Notes: a model not told the origin generated them from the letters alone. A stretch of 64,000 nucleotides of DNA from Actinocrispum wychmicini (GCF_004345645.1 NZ_SLWS01000008.1:62001-126000), one strand, 5' to 3'. Shown: positions 9,690-27,356, counted from the first letter of the stretch. Program-made: numbers and translations.

Positions 9690-10349
9690 CTAACCCGCGA
9701 TCAGGTAGCCGATTCCACGGACGGTGTGGATGAGCGGCGGGTCGCTCAGCTTTCGGCGCAGTTGGGCGATGACCACGTCGAGCACGTTCGACGCCGGGTC
9801 GGCCATCTCGTCCCACGCGTGCGAGATCAGTTCCTGCCGGGCCACCGGCCGTCCCGGCGTGGTCATCAGCCGTTCGAGGACGAGTTGTTCCTTGCGGGTC
9901 AACGTGAGCAGCACGCCGGCCCGGACCACGCGCTGCCGGGCGCTGTCCAGTTCGACGTCCGCGCAGCGCAGCACCGCCGGCCGGCCGGTCGGGCCGCGCC
10001 GGCACAGGGCGCGCACCCTGGCCACCAGTTCCGCCATGGCGAACGGTTTCACCAGCAGGTCGTCGCCGCCGAAACGCAGCCCGTCGAGCCGGTCGGCCTC
10101 GCTGTCCCGTGCGGTCAGGAACAGCACCGGCACCTGCAAGCCGCCCTGGCGCCGATGGTGCACGTACCGGAGCGCGTCGCCGGACGGGAGCATCCGGTCG
10201 AACACCGCGCAGTCGTACGAGTTGACGTACAGTGCCTCGTCGGCGCCGGGCAGATCGGCCGCGGTGTCCACCGCGAACCCGGCGCCTCGCAGGGCCACCT
10301 CCACGGCGACCCGCACGTTCTCGTCATCCTCTGTGACCAACACCCGCAC
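9690..10349 (-). CDS. OmpR-family response regulator without its own kinase
   Basis: The 219 residues comprise a receiver domain with the acidic pair at Asp8/Asp9, the phosphorylation site at Asp51 (VFDRML) and Lys in LLVKPF. A winged-helix DNA-binding domain ends in the usual RGIGYLIAG. It lies 24 bases after the EccA-like gene on the same strand, so it is probably in that operon. No histidine kinase is adjacent on this strand. It is a close paralogue of the response regulator at 13431-14096, sharing phrases such as YDC-VFDRMLP-GDA and RGPTGRPAVLR/RSGTGRPAVLR, which suggests that the kinase at 14093 might serve both. Confidence 0.9.
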   Translation of the reverse strand: MRVLVTEDDENVRVAVEVALRGAGFAVDTAADLPGADEALYVNSYDCAVFDRMLPSGDALRYVHHRRQGGLQVPVLFLTARDSEADRLDGLRFGGDDLLVKPFAMAELVARVRALCRRGPTGRPAVLRCADVELDSARQRVVRAGVLLTLTRKEQLVLERLMTTPGRPVARQELISHAWDEMADPASNVLDVVIAQLRRKLSDPPLIHTVRGIGYLIAG

Positions 10350-10373
10350 ACCTGCACGCTAGCGGGCACGCCT

Positions 10374-12002
10374 CTAGTGCGTTGCGGCTGCCAGCACGTC
10401 GTCGACGAGCAGACCGCGCAGTTCGTCCACGTCAGGCATCCGGCCGAGGTGCCGCAGGCGCTGCGCTTGCGCCTTGCGCATGCTCTCGAACAGCCGGCGC
10501 GCGTCGCGGGCGTTGCCGAAGTTCGGGTCGTCGGCGATCCGCTCGAAGTAGTCGACCAGCACCTGGTCCGCGGTCCGGTCCAGCTGGTAGTCGCCCGCGG
10601 TGACCATTCGGCCGACGATGCCGAGCAGCTCGTCCGGGCTGTAGTTCTCGAACTCGACGGTCTTGCCGAACCGGGACGCCAGGCCGGGGTTGGCGGCCAG
10701 GAAGTCGACCATCTCGCCGGTGTAGCCGGCCACGATCACGGCCACCTCGTCGCGGTGGTCCTCCATCAGCTTGACCAGGGTGTCGATCGCCTCCTGGCCG
10801 AAGTCGCCGGAGCCGGCCGCCCGGGACAACGTGTACGCCTCGTCGATGAACAGCACCCCACCTCTTGCCTCCTCGAACACCACCGTGGTCTTCTCCGCGG
10901 TGTGGCCGATGTACTGGCCGACCAGGTCGCGCCGGGACACCTCACGGAACTGGCCGAACGGCAGCACGCCCATGGCGTTGAGCAGCTTGCCGTAGATCCG
11001 GGCCACGGTCGTCTTCCCGGTGCCCGGCGCGCCGGCGAAGATCAGGTGGTGGCTGGCCTGGCCGACCGGCAGCCCGGCCTTCCGCCGCCAGTCGTTCACC
11101 TGCAGCTCGTCGACCAGCGCCCGCACCTCGGCCTTCACCCCGGGCAGGCCGATCATGCCGTCCAGCTCGGCGAGCAACGCGTCGAGCTGCTCGTCCACAG
11201 GTCCGTCCTGCTTGGCGGCGGTCACCGTGGGCGTGGCGCCGTCCGCCACCGCGATGCCCGGCTGCGCGGTGTTGGCCACCTTGCACGCCTCCACGGTGCC
11301 GCCGCAGCCAGCCGCGAACCCGATGCCCACCCCGCGCACGTCACTGACCGAGCAGCGGCGGATCACCGGCGCGCTCTGGTGGGCCACCGCGATGCCCTCC
11401 GCGCCGGCGTGCGAGATCTCACAGCCTTCGATGACCGGCCGGGCATATTGGTAGACGTAGATCCCGCGCAGGCCGCACCCGGTTACCGTGCAGTCGCGGA
11501 TGGTCGGGTCGGCGCCCAGTCCGACGATGACACCGTCGCCGGTCACGTCCGAGATCGTGGTGTCCGTCAGCTGGCCGGGGCAGCCTTCGATGACGATGCC
11601 CTGCTCGGCCTCGGTGAGGGTGCACGCGACCACATCGAACGGCGTCGAGCCGCGGACAACGATCGCCGGCCCGCGTCCGCCCGTGATCGTGCAGCGGTGG
11701 ACGGTGAGCTCGACGTCGTCGACGGCGATAGCGCCGCAGTCGGCGCGTAGGTCGATCCCTTGCAACGTAAGGCTTCCATTGCGGGCGCGGAGCACCGGCC
11801 GGCCCACTCCGGTGCCGTCGATGATCACCCGCGCGCCCTGTGCGGCGGCCAACGTGACACGCGCGTTGGTCAGGTCGAGGGTCTCCGCGTACGTGCCCTC
11901 GGCGATGGAGATCACCGCGCCGTCGGGACTGTCGGCCAGCGCGTGACCGATCGTGGGATACGCGCCGGGCCGCTGGCCGACCAGGAGGATCCGGCCAGCC
12001 AT
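10374..12002 (-). CDS. EccA-like AAA+ ATPase fused to an N-terminal parallel beta-helix
   Basis: The protein has 542 residues. Residues 1-245 are a run of short repeats typical of right-handed parallel beta-helices, with phrases such as GDGVIVGLGADPTIRDCTVT. Residues 265-542 are a CbxX/CfqX-type AAA+ domain with Walker A GAPGTGKTT (Lys331), Walker B GVLFIDEAYTL and a conserved arginine-finger region. EccA proteins of ESX systems have this ATPase but carry TPR repeats in front. Here the substrate-recognition part is a beta-helix. The start codon shares one base with the stop of the upstream SARP-type regulator (TGATG), so the two are co-translated. Confidence 0.85.
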   Translation of the reverse strand: MAGRILLVGQRPGAYPTIGHALADSPDGAVISIAEGTYAETLDLTNARVTLAAAQGARVIIDGTGVGRPVLRARNGSLTLQGIDLRADCGAIAVDDVELTVHRCTITGGRGPAIVVRGSTPFDVVACTLTEAEQGIVIEGCPGQLTDTTISDVTGDGVIVGLGADPTIRDCTVTGCGLRGIYVYQYARPVIEGCEISHAGAEGIAVAHQSAPVIRRCSVSDVRGVGIGFAAGCGGTVEACKVANTAQPGIAVADGATPTVTAAKQDGPVDEQLDALLAELDGMIGLPGVKAEVRALVDELQVNDWRRKAGLPVGQASHHLIFAGAPGTGKTTVARIYGKLLNAMGVLPFGQFREVSRRDLVGQYIGHTAEKTTVVFEEARGGVLFIDEAYTLSRAAGSGDFGQEAIDTLVKLMEDHRDEVAVIVAGYTGEMVDFLAANPGLASRFGKTVEFENYSPDELLGIVGRMVTAGDYQLDRTADQVLVDYFERIADDPNFGNARDARRLFESMRKAQAQRLRHLGRMPDVDELRGLLVDDVLAAATH

Positions 12003-13396
12003 CAGCTGGCCCTGTCCATCAGCCAGCCCCGGTCGGCCGCCTTGGCGCCGGCCTGGAACCTGCTGCGCGCGCCGAGCCGGTTCATCAGGTCCGCGACCAT
12101 CCGCCGGACCGTACGGACCGAAACGCCCAACCGGGCCGCGGCCGACTCATCGGTGCAGCCCGCGCACAGCAGAGTAAGCAAGTCCCGCTCACGGCAGGTC
12201 GGCACCGACGCGTCCGAGACGGCACCCTCCGGAGCCGACGGGATGAGCGGAACCGCCGCCGGCCAGATCCGTTCGAACAACGCCATGGTCGCGGCCACCA
12301 CACTGGGCTGCCGGAAGACCGCGACACCAGCGCCGTGATCCATCGGCAGCAACGCGATGACCCCGTCCACCACCACGGCCTCCATCGGCACCTCGATGTC
12401 GGTCCGCACCTCCGCGCCGGCGCGGGCAAAGCCACCGAGCTGGCCGGACAGCCGCACCGAATCGGGGAACAGGACGCGGTACCGGACACCGCGCCGCAGG
12501 TTCACGCGGTCGATCCGGCGGAACGCCCCGATCGACCCGACACCCCCGCTGGCGCTCATCACCACAACGTCCTCGACAGCCGACGCGAGCAGCGCGTCGA
12601 TCCCGGTGTTCCCCAGCACAGGGCCGCCTCCGGCGACCAGGGTGAGCCCGCCGGACTGCGCGGTGTTCATGATTGGACCTCCATTGCCTTGTCCGGCTGC
12701 CACAAGTTCTTTGCCCGGCTGGACGCCGAGTTCGCGGATGATCACGCGCCTGGCTCGGTCGTAGGTGGCCAGAGCGTCGGCCGGCCGGCCCGCCTGGTGC
12801 AGGGCTCGTACCAGCCGGGCCCAAGTTCCCTCCCGCAGCGGGTCCTCATCGACCAGCTCGCGGAGCAGTGCTACGGCTTCGGCGTGCCGGCCCAGTTCGA
12901 GCCATGTCTCGGCCGTCAGTTCGCGCAGCTCGCGGCGCAGTTCGTCCAGCCTGGTCGCTTCCGCCCGTGCGGCGTCGAAGGTCAGGCCGTGGAACGGGCG
13001 GCCCCGCCACAACGCCAGTGCCTCGGCGAGCTGGCCGGCCGCAGTGCTGTGGGCGCCGTCGGCGATGGCCAGGCGGGCGGCCGCGGCCAGCGTCTCGACC
13101 TGGTCGGTGTCCAGTTCGCCGGGCAGAACGTGCAGCCGGTAGCCGCCGGGGTGGCTTTCCAGGCGGTCACCGAAGACGGCGCGCAGCCGGCACACGTAGC
13201 TGCGGAGGTTGCGGACCGCGGAGGTGGGCGCGTCCTGTTCATGCCAGATCGCGGCGATCAGGTGGTCTATGCTCACCGACGCGTTAGCGTTCAGGAGCAA
13301 CACGGCCAGAAGCGTGGCTGGCTTCCGTGCACTCAGCTCGATCGGCACGCCGCGGGCGGTGCGTGCCTCGAGTGGACCGAGGACGTGGAAGTGCAT
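12002..13396 (-). CDS. SARP-type regulator fused to a LuxR-type regulator
   Basis: The 464 residues start at ATG 13396, chosen because the winged-helix core (VLGPLEA) begins two residues later and the divergent gene starts only 34 bases away. Residues 1-95 form an OmpR-like DNA-binding domain and 100-240 a BTAD domain ending in RELGVQPG. After a Gly-rich junction, residues 255-395 look like the phospholipase-D-like effector domain found in some actinobacterial LuxR regulators. Residues 410-464 are a LuxR helix-turn-helix (AARLGVSVRTVRRMV). Two DNA-binding ends in one protein is unusual. It precedes the EccA-like gene with overlapping stop and start and probably controls this ESX region; that is inference. 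Confidence 0.8.
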   Translation of the reverse strand: MHFHVLGPLEARTARGVPIELSARKPATLLAVLLLNANASVSIDHLIAAIWHEQDAPTSAVRNLRSYVCRLRAVFGDRLESHPGGYRLHVLPGELDTDQVETLAAAARLAIADGAHSTAAGQLAEALALWRGRPFHGLTFDAARAEATRLDELRRELRELTAETWLELGRHAEAVALLRELVDEDPLREGTWARLVRALHQAGRPADALATYDRARRVIIRELGVQPGKELVAAGQGNGGPIMNTAQSGGLTLVAGGGPVLGNTGIDALLASAVEDVVVMSASGGVGSIGAFRRIDRVNLRRGVRYRVLFPDSVRLSGQLGGFARAGAEVRTDIEVPMEAVVVDGVIALLPMDHGAGVAVFRQPSVVAATMALFERIWPAAVPLIPSAPEGAVSDASVPTCRERDLLTLLCAGCTDESAAARLGVSVRTVRRMVADLMNRLGARSRFQAGAKAADRGWLMDRAS

Positions 13397-13430
13397 GCGC
13401 CCACCATCCGCCGGGACACATGAGGTTTTG

Positions 13431-14096
13431 ATGACACGGGTGATGGTCGTCGAGGACGACGAGAATCTGCGGGTGGCGGTGACCGTGCAGCTGAGCGCCG
13501 AGGGCCTGCGGGTGGACGCCGCCCACGACATCGCGACCGCGGACCTGGCGTTGCGGGCCGGCGACTACGACTGCGTGGTGTTCGACAGGATGCTGCCGGA
13601 CGGTGACGCGATCTCGTACGTCCACGCGCGACGGAGGCAGGGGTGGAGCGTGCCCGTGTTGTTCCTCACAGCGCGCGACGCCCTCGCGGACCGTGTGGCG
13701 GGGTTCGAGCACGGCGGTGACGACTACTTGGTCAAGCCGTTCTCAGTGGCCGAGTTGACCGCGCGCGTGGCCAACCTCTGTCGCCGTTCCGGGACCGGCC
13801 GGCCGGCGGTGCTGCGCCACGACGACCTGGAGATGGACTGCGCGCGCCGCGAGGTACGCCGGGACGGGGTGCTGCTCACCTTGTCCGACAAGGAGTTCGC
13901 GGTGCTGGAGTACCTGCTGGCCAACGCCGAGAACGCGGTGGAGCGGGGCCAGCTGATCGAGCACTGTTGGGACACCGGGACCGACCCGATGTCCAACGTG
14001 GTCGATGTGGTGGTCAAACGGTTGCGCCGGAAGCTGCGTGAGCCCGAGCTGATCCACACGGTCCGTGGCCACGGCTACCGCCTGGGCTCCGCATGA
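13431..14096 (+). CDS. OmpR-family response regulator
   Basis: This 221-residue receiver plus winged-helix protein has the acidic pair at residues 9-10, Asp52 as the phosphorylation site (VVFDRML) and Lys in YLVKPF. The start at 13431 follows a TGAGG ribosome site and gives the normal N-terminus MTRVMVVEDD. Longer in-frame starts would run through the divergent SARP gene. It overlaps the histidine kinase gene by ATGA, so it is the cognate regulator. It is paralogous to the regulator at 9690-10349. Confidence 0.93.
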   Translation: MTRVMVVEDDENLRVAVTVQLSAEGLRVDAAHDIATADLALRAGDYDCVVFDRMLPDGDAISYVHARRRQGWSVPVLFLTARDALADRVAGFEHGGDDYLVKPFSVAELTARVANLCRRSGTGRPAVLRHDDLEMDCARREVRRDGVLLTLSDKEFAVLEYLLANAENAVERGQLIEHCWDTGTDPMSNVVDVVVKRLRRKLREPELIHTVRGHGYRLGSA

Positions 14097-15340
14097 CGGG
14101 TTCCGCCGCCGACCGGTTGCGCAGGCTGCGGTGGGCGCTGACCGCGTTGTTCACCACCATGAACATCCTGGGGCTGGTGGCGTTCGCCTGGTGGATCATC
14201 AGGGACGACGCCCGGCAGGGCGAGATCCAGACCGACGCGGACCTGTACCGGGTGACGTCGGTGATGAGCAGACAGGTCATCTACAACACGACCGTCAATT
14301 TCAGCCTGGTCAACACGGACGACCTGAACAACGGCTGTCCACAGTTCGCGATCATGCCCGGCGGCGCGCCCTCGTTCAAGGCACACTTGTCCAAGAAAGA
14401 GTGCGTGCCCATGGACAACGCGGTGCTCAGTGGACTGGCCGCCGACGCGGTGCGCACCGGTCTGGTGACCGGGTACCAGAAGAGCAGCCGCGGCGGCCTG
14501 GTCCGGGTACGCGCGGAACGCCTGCTCAACCCGGATCGCCGGCCCATCGGCGCGGTGGTCGCGGTTACCGACATGGGCCCTGTGCAGGACGACCACGAAC
14601 GGCTGGTGCTGTTCGTCATCGGTGGCTGTGTGGTGCTGGTCGTCGGGCTCGGGCTGGCCGGCCATGTGCTGTCCGGACGGGCGATCCGGCCCGCGGCCGC
14701 GGCGCTGCAGCAGCAAGAGGTCCTGCTCGCCGAGACCGCGCACGACCTGCGTACCCCGGTCGCGGCGCTGCGCGCCCTTGCCGAGACGGCACTGCAGAAT
14801 CCGACCTCGCGGGCCGATCTGCTGCCGCGTACGGTCGACCTGGCTGTTCGGATGGGCGGGATCATCGACAGCCTGCTGGTGCGCGCGCGGCTCGCCGCGG
14901 GGGTCGAGCAACTGGCCATCCAACCGGTGTGGCTCGACCAGCTGGTGAGCGGCGTGGTCGAGAACACCCCGGCCGACGGCGCACAGGTCACCGTCACCGC
15001 CGCGCCGACCAAAGTGGACGTCGACCCGACCCTGATCCAGCGGGCCATCGGGAACCTGCTGGACAACGCGCTGCGGTACGGGCGGCAGCCAGGTGCGACC
15101 GCCATCGTGCACATCACGGTCCGGGCGGGCACGGTCACCGTCGCCGATCACGGTCCGGGCATCGACGCCACACTCGCGGAAGCGGCCTTCGACCGGTTCT
15201 CCAGCACCGGCGGGTCATCCGGGTTGGGGTTGTCGGTCGTGCGCTGGGCGGCCGAGGCACACGGCGGCACGCTGTCGGTGTACAACGCCGTCGAGGGCGG
15301 CGCCATCTTCGAGCTGCGTCTGCCGGTCAGCGGACCGTGA
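14093..15340 (+). CDS. Sensor histidine kinase
   Basis: The 415 residues include a membrane helix near 17-37, an extracytoplasmic sensor of about 145 residues with two Cys (near residues 82 and 103), and a second helix near 178-198. A short HAMP-like linker, the phosphoacceptor His217 in AHDLRTP, the N box NLLDNALRYG and the glycine boxes DHGPGID and GLGLSV follow. It is co-translated with the response regulator in front. Its last 14 bases overlap the convergent small membrane protein gene. The two Cys could form a disulfide in the sensor. Confidence 0.92.
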   Translation: MTGSAADRLRRLRWALTALFTTMNILGLVAFAWWIIRDDARQGEIQTDADLYRVTSVMSRQVIYNTTVNFSLVNTDDLNNGCPQFAIMPGGAPSFKAHLSKKECVPMDNAVLSGLAADAVRTGLVTGYQKSSRGGLVRVRAERLLNPDRRPIGAVVAVTDMGPVQDDHERLVLFVIGGCVVLVVGLGLAGHVLSGRAIRPAAAALQQQEVLLAETAHDLRTPVAALRALAETALQNPTSRADLLPRTVDLAVRMGGIIDSLLVRARLAAGVEQLAIQPVWLDQLVSGVVENTPADGAQVTVTAAPTKVDVDPTLIQRAIGNLLDNALRYGRQPGATAIVHITVRAGTVTVADHGPGIDATLAEAAFDRFSSTGGSSGLGLSVVRWAAEAHGGTLSVYNAVEGGAIFELRLPVSGP

Positions 15341-15755
15341 TCTCCTCGAACGGCGGCAGGCTGACCCAGTCGGCGTCCAGCTGGTAGGCCAGGTAGTAGC
15401 GGTAGGTGCCGGGCTGGTCGAACCGGCCCGTCCACTCGACCTGCCGTGGGGTGGTGTCGAGCTGGATGTTCGTCCGCTCGGGGAAGTCGTGGTACGTCCC
15501 CGCCTCGTCGCGCACCTTGACGGTCAGCCTGCGCAGCGTGATTCGCCGGTCGGTGCTGATGGTCGCGCGCACAGTGACCGTGTTCCCCGCGGCGGGCGCG
15601 GCGGGATCGATGTCCAAAGTGCCCGCGATGGTCACCGCGCGGTTGCTCGGCGCGCCGATCTGGATCAGCTCCGGCTCGCTCAGCTTCGCCAGCAGGACGA
15701 CAGCGAGCGCGACGACCACGGCGGCCGCGGCCAGGTATATCCACAATGGACGCAT
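15327..15755 (-). CDS. Small membrane-anchored protein of unknown function
   Basis: The 142 residues begin with one clear membrane helix (about 5-25) and continue as a beta-rich domain of about 110 residues with an Ig-like look (GNTVTVRATISTDRRITLRR). No catalytic motif was recognised. It follows the Imm35-like gene by 7 bases and is the last gene of the leftward toxin operon. That makes it a candidate second immunity or surface protein, but this rests on position only. Confidence 0.65.
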   Translation of the reverse strand: MRPLWIYLAAAAVVVALAVVLLAKLSEPELIQIGAPSNRAVTIAGTLDIDPAAPAAGNTVTVRATISTDRRITLRRLTVKVRDEAGTYHDFPERTNIQLDTTPRQVEWTGRFDQPGTYRYYLAYQLDADWVSLPPFEEITVR

Positions 15756-15762
15756 GCGGCGG

Positions 15763-16074
15763 TTACCCGTAGCGCACGGTGTGGACGTGACCGTGCTGCT
15801 CGGCGTACTGCTTGAGCTGCCCGTCGTACGAACGGGAGCCGAGCAGCATCCACGCCTCGGCGGTGTCCTTCACCACCACGATCGGCCCGCCGCCGGGCGG
15901 CGGCACCGCGTCCGGGTCGCCGGTCGCCAGCCAGCGGGCGGTGGTGTAGCCGAACACCCACGCCCACCCCACGTCGACGATCTCGTCGTCGGGGAACAGC
16001 GCCAGCGGCTCGTCCGGCGAGTCGATCCGGGCGAGCGTCGTCAACGCGATCTCGCGGGCCGGGGCGAACTCCAT
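15763..16074 (-). CDS. Imm35/YrhB-like immunity protein
   Basis: The 103-residue soluble protein starts at ATG 16074 after an AGGGAGA ribosome site. Its pattern matches the YrhB/Imm35 family: a short helix, LALFPDDEIVDVGWAWVFGY with the conserved tryptophans, an ARWLATGDPDAV segment, then a strand with PIVVVKDT and a terminal helix rich in Glu/Gln. Family members are known as immunity proteins next to polymorphic toxin genes. It sits 135 bases after the end of the giant toxin gene on the same strand, the normal place for the gene protecting against the C-terminal toxin domain. Confidence 0.75.
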   Translation of the reverse strand: MEFAPAREIALTTLARIDSPDEPLALFPDDEIVDVGWAWVFGYTTARWLATGDPDAVPPPGGGPIVVVKDTAEAWMLLGSRSYDGQLKQYAEQHGHVHTVRYG

Positions 16075-16209
16075 TGCCCTGTCTCCCTCTTTCGTGGTCC
16101 TGGTCCAGTGTGCCGACGGCGGTGCCGCCGCACGGCCACGTGTCCGGTTACGGCCACACCTGCTACTCCAGGGTAGTGCTGGCCCTCGCACCGGCCGCGG
16201 TCAGCGGGC

Positions 16210-25254
<9,045 letters not shown>

Positions 25255-25256
25255 GG

Positions 25257-25586
25257 CTACTCGGGGAACAGTCTGGCCGCGGCCTCGGCGTCGACGCCCT
25301 GGTAGATCTGCACGCCGCGGTAACCGTTGTTCGCCAGCTTCTTGTACCAACCCTCTACTTTGGACGTTTCGGCGATGACCGACTCCGCCGCCGGTCCGTA
25401 CTGGCTGGTGAACTGTTTGCCCATGCTGCCTTTGCCGATCGAGCCGGGTGCCCGGATCTTCGCCAGCGCGGCCTGCCACGCACCGCTGAACGTGGTGCCG
25501 ATGTGGCCCACGTTCCACAGGTCCTTGGTGGCGGCCTCGACGTGCAGGTCGACCACACCGTCGCGGTTCCTGTCGACGTCGGTCAC
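25257..25586 (-). CDS. Small ESX-associated protein preceding the toxin
   Basis: The 109-residue protein has no signal peptide and no membrane helix. It reads as helical with a Gly/Ser turn (GSIGKGSMGK) in the middle and ends AARLFPE. I do not recognise a named family; position and size resemble the partner or chaperone genes that precede ESX substrates. It overlaps the YbaB-like gene by ATGA and its stop lies 2 bases before the toxin start, so all three are translationally coupled. It may pair with the toxin N-terminus, which is inference. Confidence 0.7.
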   Translation of the reverse strand: MTDVDRNRDGVVDLHVEAATKDLWNVGHIGTTFSGAWQAALAKIRAPGSIGKGSMGKQFTSQYGPAAESVIAETSKVEGWYKKLANNGYRGVQIYQGVDAEAAARLFPE

Positions 25587-25966
25587 CGCGACTCACCCCC
25601 GGCGACCTGCCGGTCCAGTTCGCGCAGCAACGGGTCGAACCGCAGGTCGGCGGTGTCCACGTCGACGTCCGGCGGCATGAACGCCGACACGATGGTCAGG
25701 CACTCCTGTTGGGCGAGCCGTGCGGCCTGGCGGACTGTGTCGAGGATGTCCGCGGCCAGCGCCGCCGAGTCGGGCGCCCGGTAGATCCGCGGATCCAGCC
25801 ACAGCTCCACCAGTTCGCCCCCGCCGCCGACCGTGGCGCTGACCAACCCGTCGTCGGAGTCCGCGGTGGCCCGGACGTCGGCCATCCGCCGCTGCGCGGT
25901 CCGCACGTCTTCGGCCAGCTGCTCGTACTCAGCGAACATGCTGAGGTGCATAGGAGTGTCGTGCAC
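25583..25966 (-). CDS. YbaB/EbfC-like protein of an ESX locus
   Basis: This 127-residue protein starts at GTG 25966, favoured over ATG 25951 because a GGGAGG ribosome site lies just before it. The N-terminal helix is followed by a strand pair containing SATVGGGGELVELWLDP and a long C-terminal helix, the YbaB/EbfC fold pattern. Such proteins often lead actinobacterial WXG100/toxin operons. YbaB binds DNA in other bacteria, but here a nucleoid role is unproven. It is the first gene of the toxin operon and is divergent from the mycosin gene across 109 bases. Confidence 0.75.
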   Translation of the reverse strand: MHDTPMHLSMFAEYEQLAEDVRTAQRRMADVRATADSDDGLVSATVGGGGELVELWLDPRIYRAPDSAALAADILDTVRQAARLAQQECLTIVSAFMPPDVDVDTADLRFDPLLRELDRQVAGGESR

Positions 25967-26075
25967 GATGCCCTCCCGGTCGCGTCCGCCTCAGTGTGCG
26001 TCGGGCTGGCGTCGGGCAAGGACGTGTGGCCTCTTGCGGCCACATCGACGAGCCAGGACCGGCTCCCGGCGGACG

Positions 26076-27353
26076 ATGGCCTCGATGAGACGACATGGGG
26101 TAGCGGCCGTCGTCGCCGTGCTGGCCGCGACAGTCCTGCAGACGACGGCGTACGCCGCGCCGCCGCCCGGCGCCTGCCGCAACTCCGACCAGGGCGGCTT
26201 CCCGGTCCGGGAGCTGCCGTGGGCACAGCGGCTGCTCGACCCGCGGCTGGTGTGGCCGTACAGCAAGGGCGCCGGGGTGCTGGTCGCGGTGGTCGACTCC
26301 GGCGTGGACGTCGACCACCCGCAGCTGCGCCGGCCGGGCAAAGTGGCCGGCGGACGGGACTTCGTCCTGCCCGGCGCGGGGCCGGGCGCGTTCGACTGCG
26401 TGTCGCACGGCACCGGGGTGGCCGGCATCATCGCCGCCGACCCGACACCGGGGATCGGCTTCCACGGGGTCGCCCCGGACTCGACGATCCTGCCGGTCCG
26501 GATCAGCGACCGGGACGTCAACGACCGCGGTGAGACGCTCCGGATCGACCCGCAAGTCCTCGCCAACGGCATCCGGTACGCGTCGGACGCGGGCGCGAAG
26601 GTGATCAACCTGTCGCTCGCCGGCTACGACGACTACGCCGTCGTCCGTGAGGCAGTGGCGTACGCGGTGTCCCGGGACGCCCTGGTGGTCGCCGCCGCGG
26701 GCAACGGTCAGGGCCAGCGCAGCGAGTCCGTCGAACTGCCTTCCTACCCGGCTGCCTACGACGGTGTCCTCGGGGTCGGCGCGATCGACATCAACGGCGC
26801 GCGGATGACCGGGTCACAGGTCGGCAGGTACGTCGACATCACCGCGCCGGGCGCCCAGGTGCTGACCCCGACCAGAGTGGAGGGTCACGCCTATGTGGAC
26901 GGTACGAGCTTCGCGGCGCCGTTCGTGTCCGGGACCGCGGCACTGGTCCGGGCGGCGTGGCCCAAGCTCAGTGCGGCCGAGGTGGCGCAGCGGCTGATCG
27001 CGACCGCGAGCCCGGCCAGAGGCGGCATCAACAGCCCCGCGTACGGAGCCGGCATCGTCAACCCGTACCGGGCCGTGACCGACGGGCTCGACCTGGCGAA
27101 ACCGGCGGCGCTGCCGGCGTACGTCCCCGCTGCGCCGGACCAGGCGCGGATCGACCGGGTCGCGTGGGAGGGGCACGTCGGTGGCGTGGCGAAGTGGATG
27201 GCTTTGGCTGTGCTCGGGGCGGTCGTGCTGGTCGTGCTCGTCGCCGTGCTCCGGCCACGCGGCCGACGCCGCCGGTGGCGTCTAGGGTGGGCGGCAACGC
27301 TGCCCACGGAGCCTGTCGTGGCCGAGCCGCCCGAGGAGACGTTCCTGGTGTGA
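26076..27353 (+). CDS. mycP: Mycosin (MycP), type VII secretion subtilisin-like protease
   Basis: The 425 residues begin with a signal peptide ending near AYA. The subtilisin triad is complete: Asp74 (VVDSGVD), His111 (SHGTGVAG) and Ser278 (GTSFAAP), with the oxyanion Asn in AAAGN. The C-terminus has one membrane helix (about 370-390) followed by a basic RGRRRRWR stretch and a short cytoplasmic tail, as in all mycosins. MycP stabilises the ESX membrane complex and cleaves substrates outside the membrane. ATG 26085 is an alternative start. Longer in-frame starts run through the divergent YbaB-like gene and spoil the signal peptide. Confidence 0.93.
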   Translation: MASMRRHGVAAVVAVLAATVLQTTAYAAPPPGACRNSDQGGFPVRELPWAQRLLDPRLVWPYSKGAGVLVAVVDSGVDVDHPQLRRPGKVAGGRDFVLPGAGPGAFDCVSHGTGVAGIIAADPTPGIGFHGVAPDSTILPVRISDRDVNDRGETLRIDPQVLANGIRYASDAGAKVINLSLAGYDDYAVVREAVAYAVSRDALVVAAAGNGQGQRSESVELPSYPAAYDGVLGVGAIDINGARMTGSQVGRYVDITAPGAQVLTPTRVEGHAYVDGTSFAAPFVSGTAALVRAAWPKLSAAEVAQRLIATASPARGGINSPAYGAGIVNPYRAVTDGLDLAKPAALPAYVPAAPDQARIDRVAWEGHVGGVAKWMALAVLGAVVLVVLVAVLRPRGRRRRWRLGWAATLPTEPVVAEPPEETFLV

Positions 27354-27356
27354 AAA

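Noticed and set aside
9381..11750. Long plus-strand open frame opposite the response regulator and EccA-like genes
   Set aside because: Antisense to well-supported genes; rich in Arg, His and Gln, no domain.
16117..16130. CGGCGG-TG-CCGCCG hairpin as a terminator between toxin and immunity gene
   Set aside because: The stem is only 6 bases with a 2-base loop and no following T tract; such sequences are common by chance in this GC range.
25255..25596. Upstream extension of the giant toxin to 25596
   Set aside because: The added 114 residues are a frame-shadow of the small gene at 25257-25586, are Arg-rich, and would erase an operon with normal 2-base spacing.
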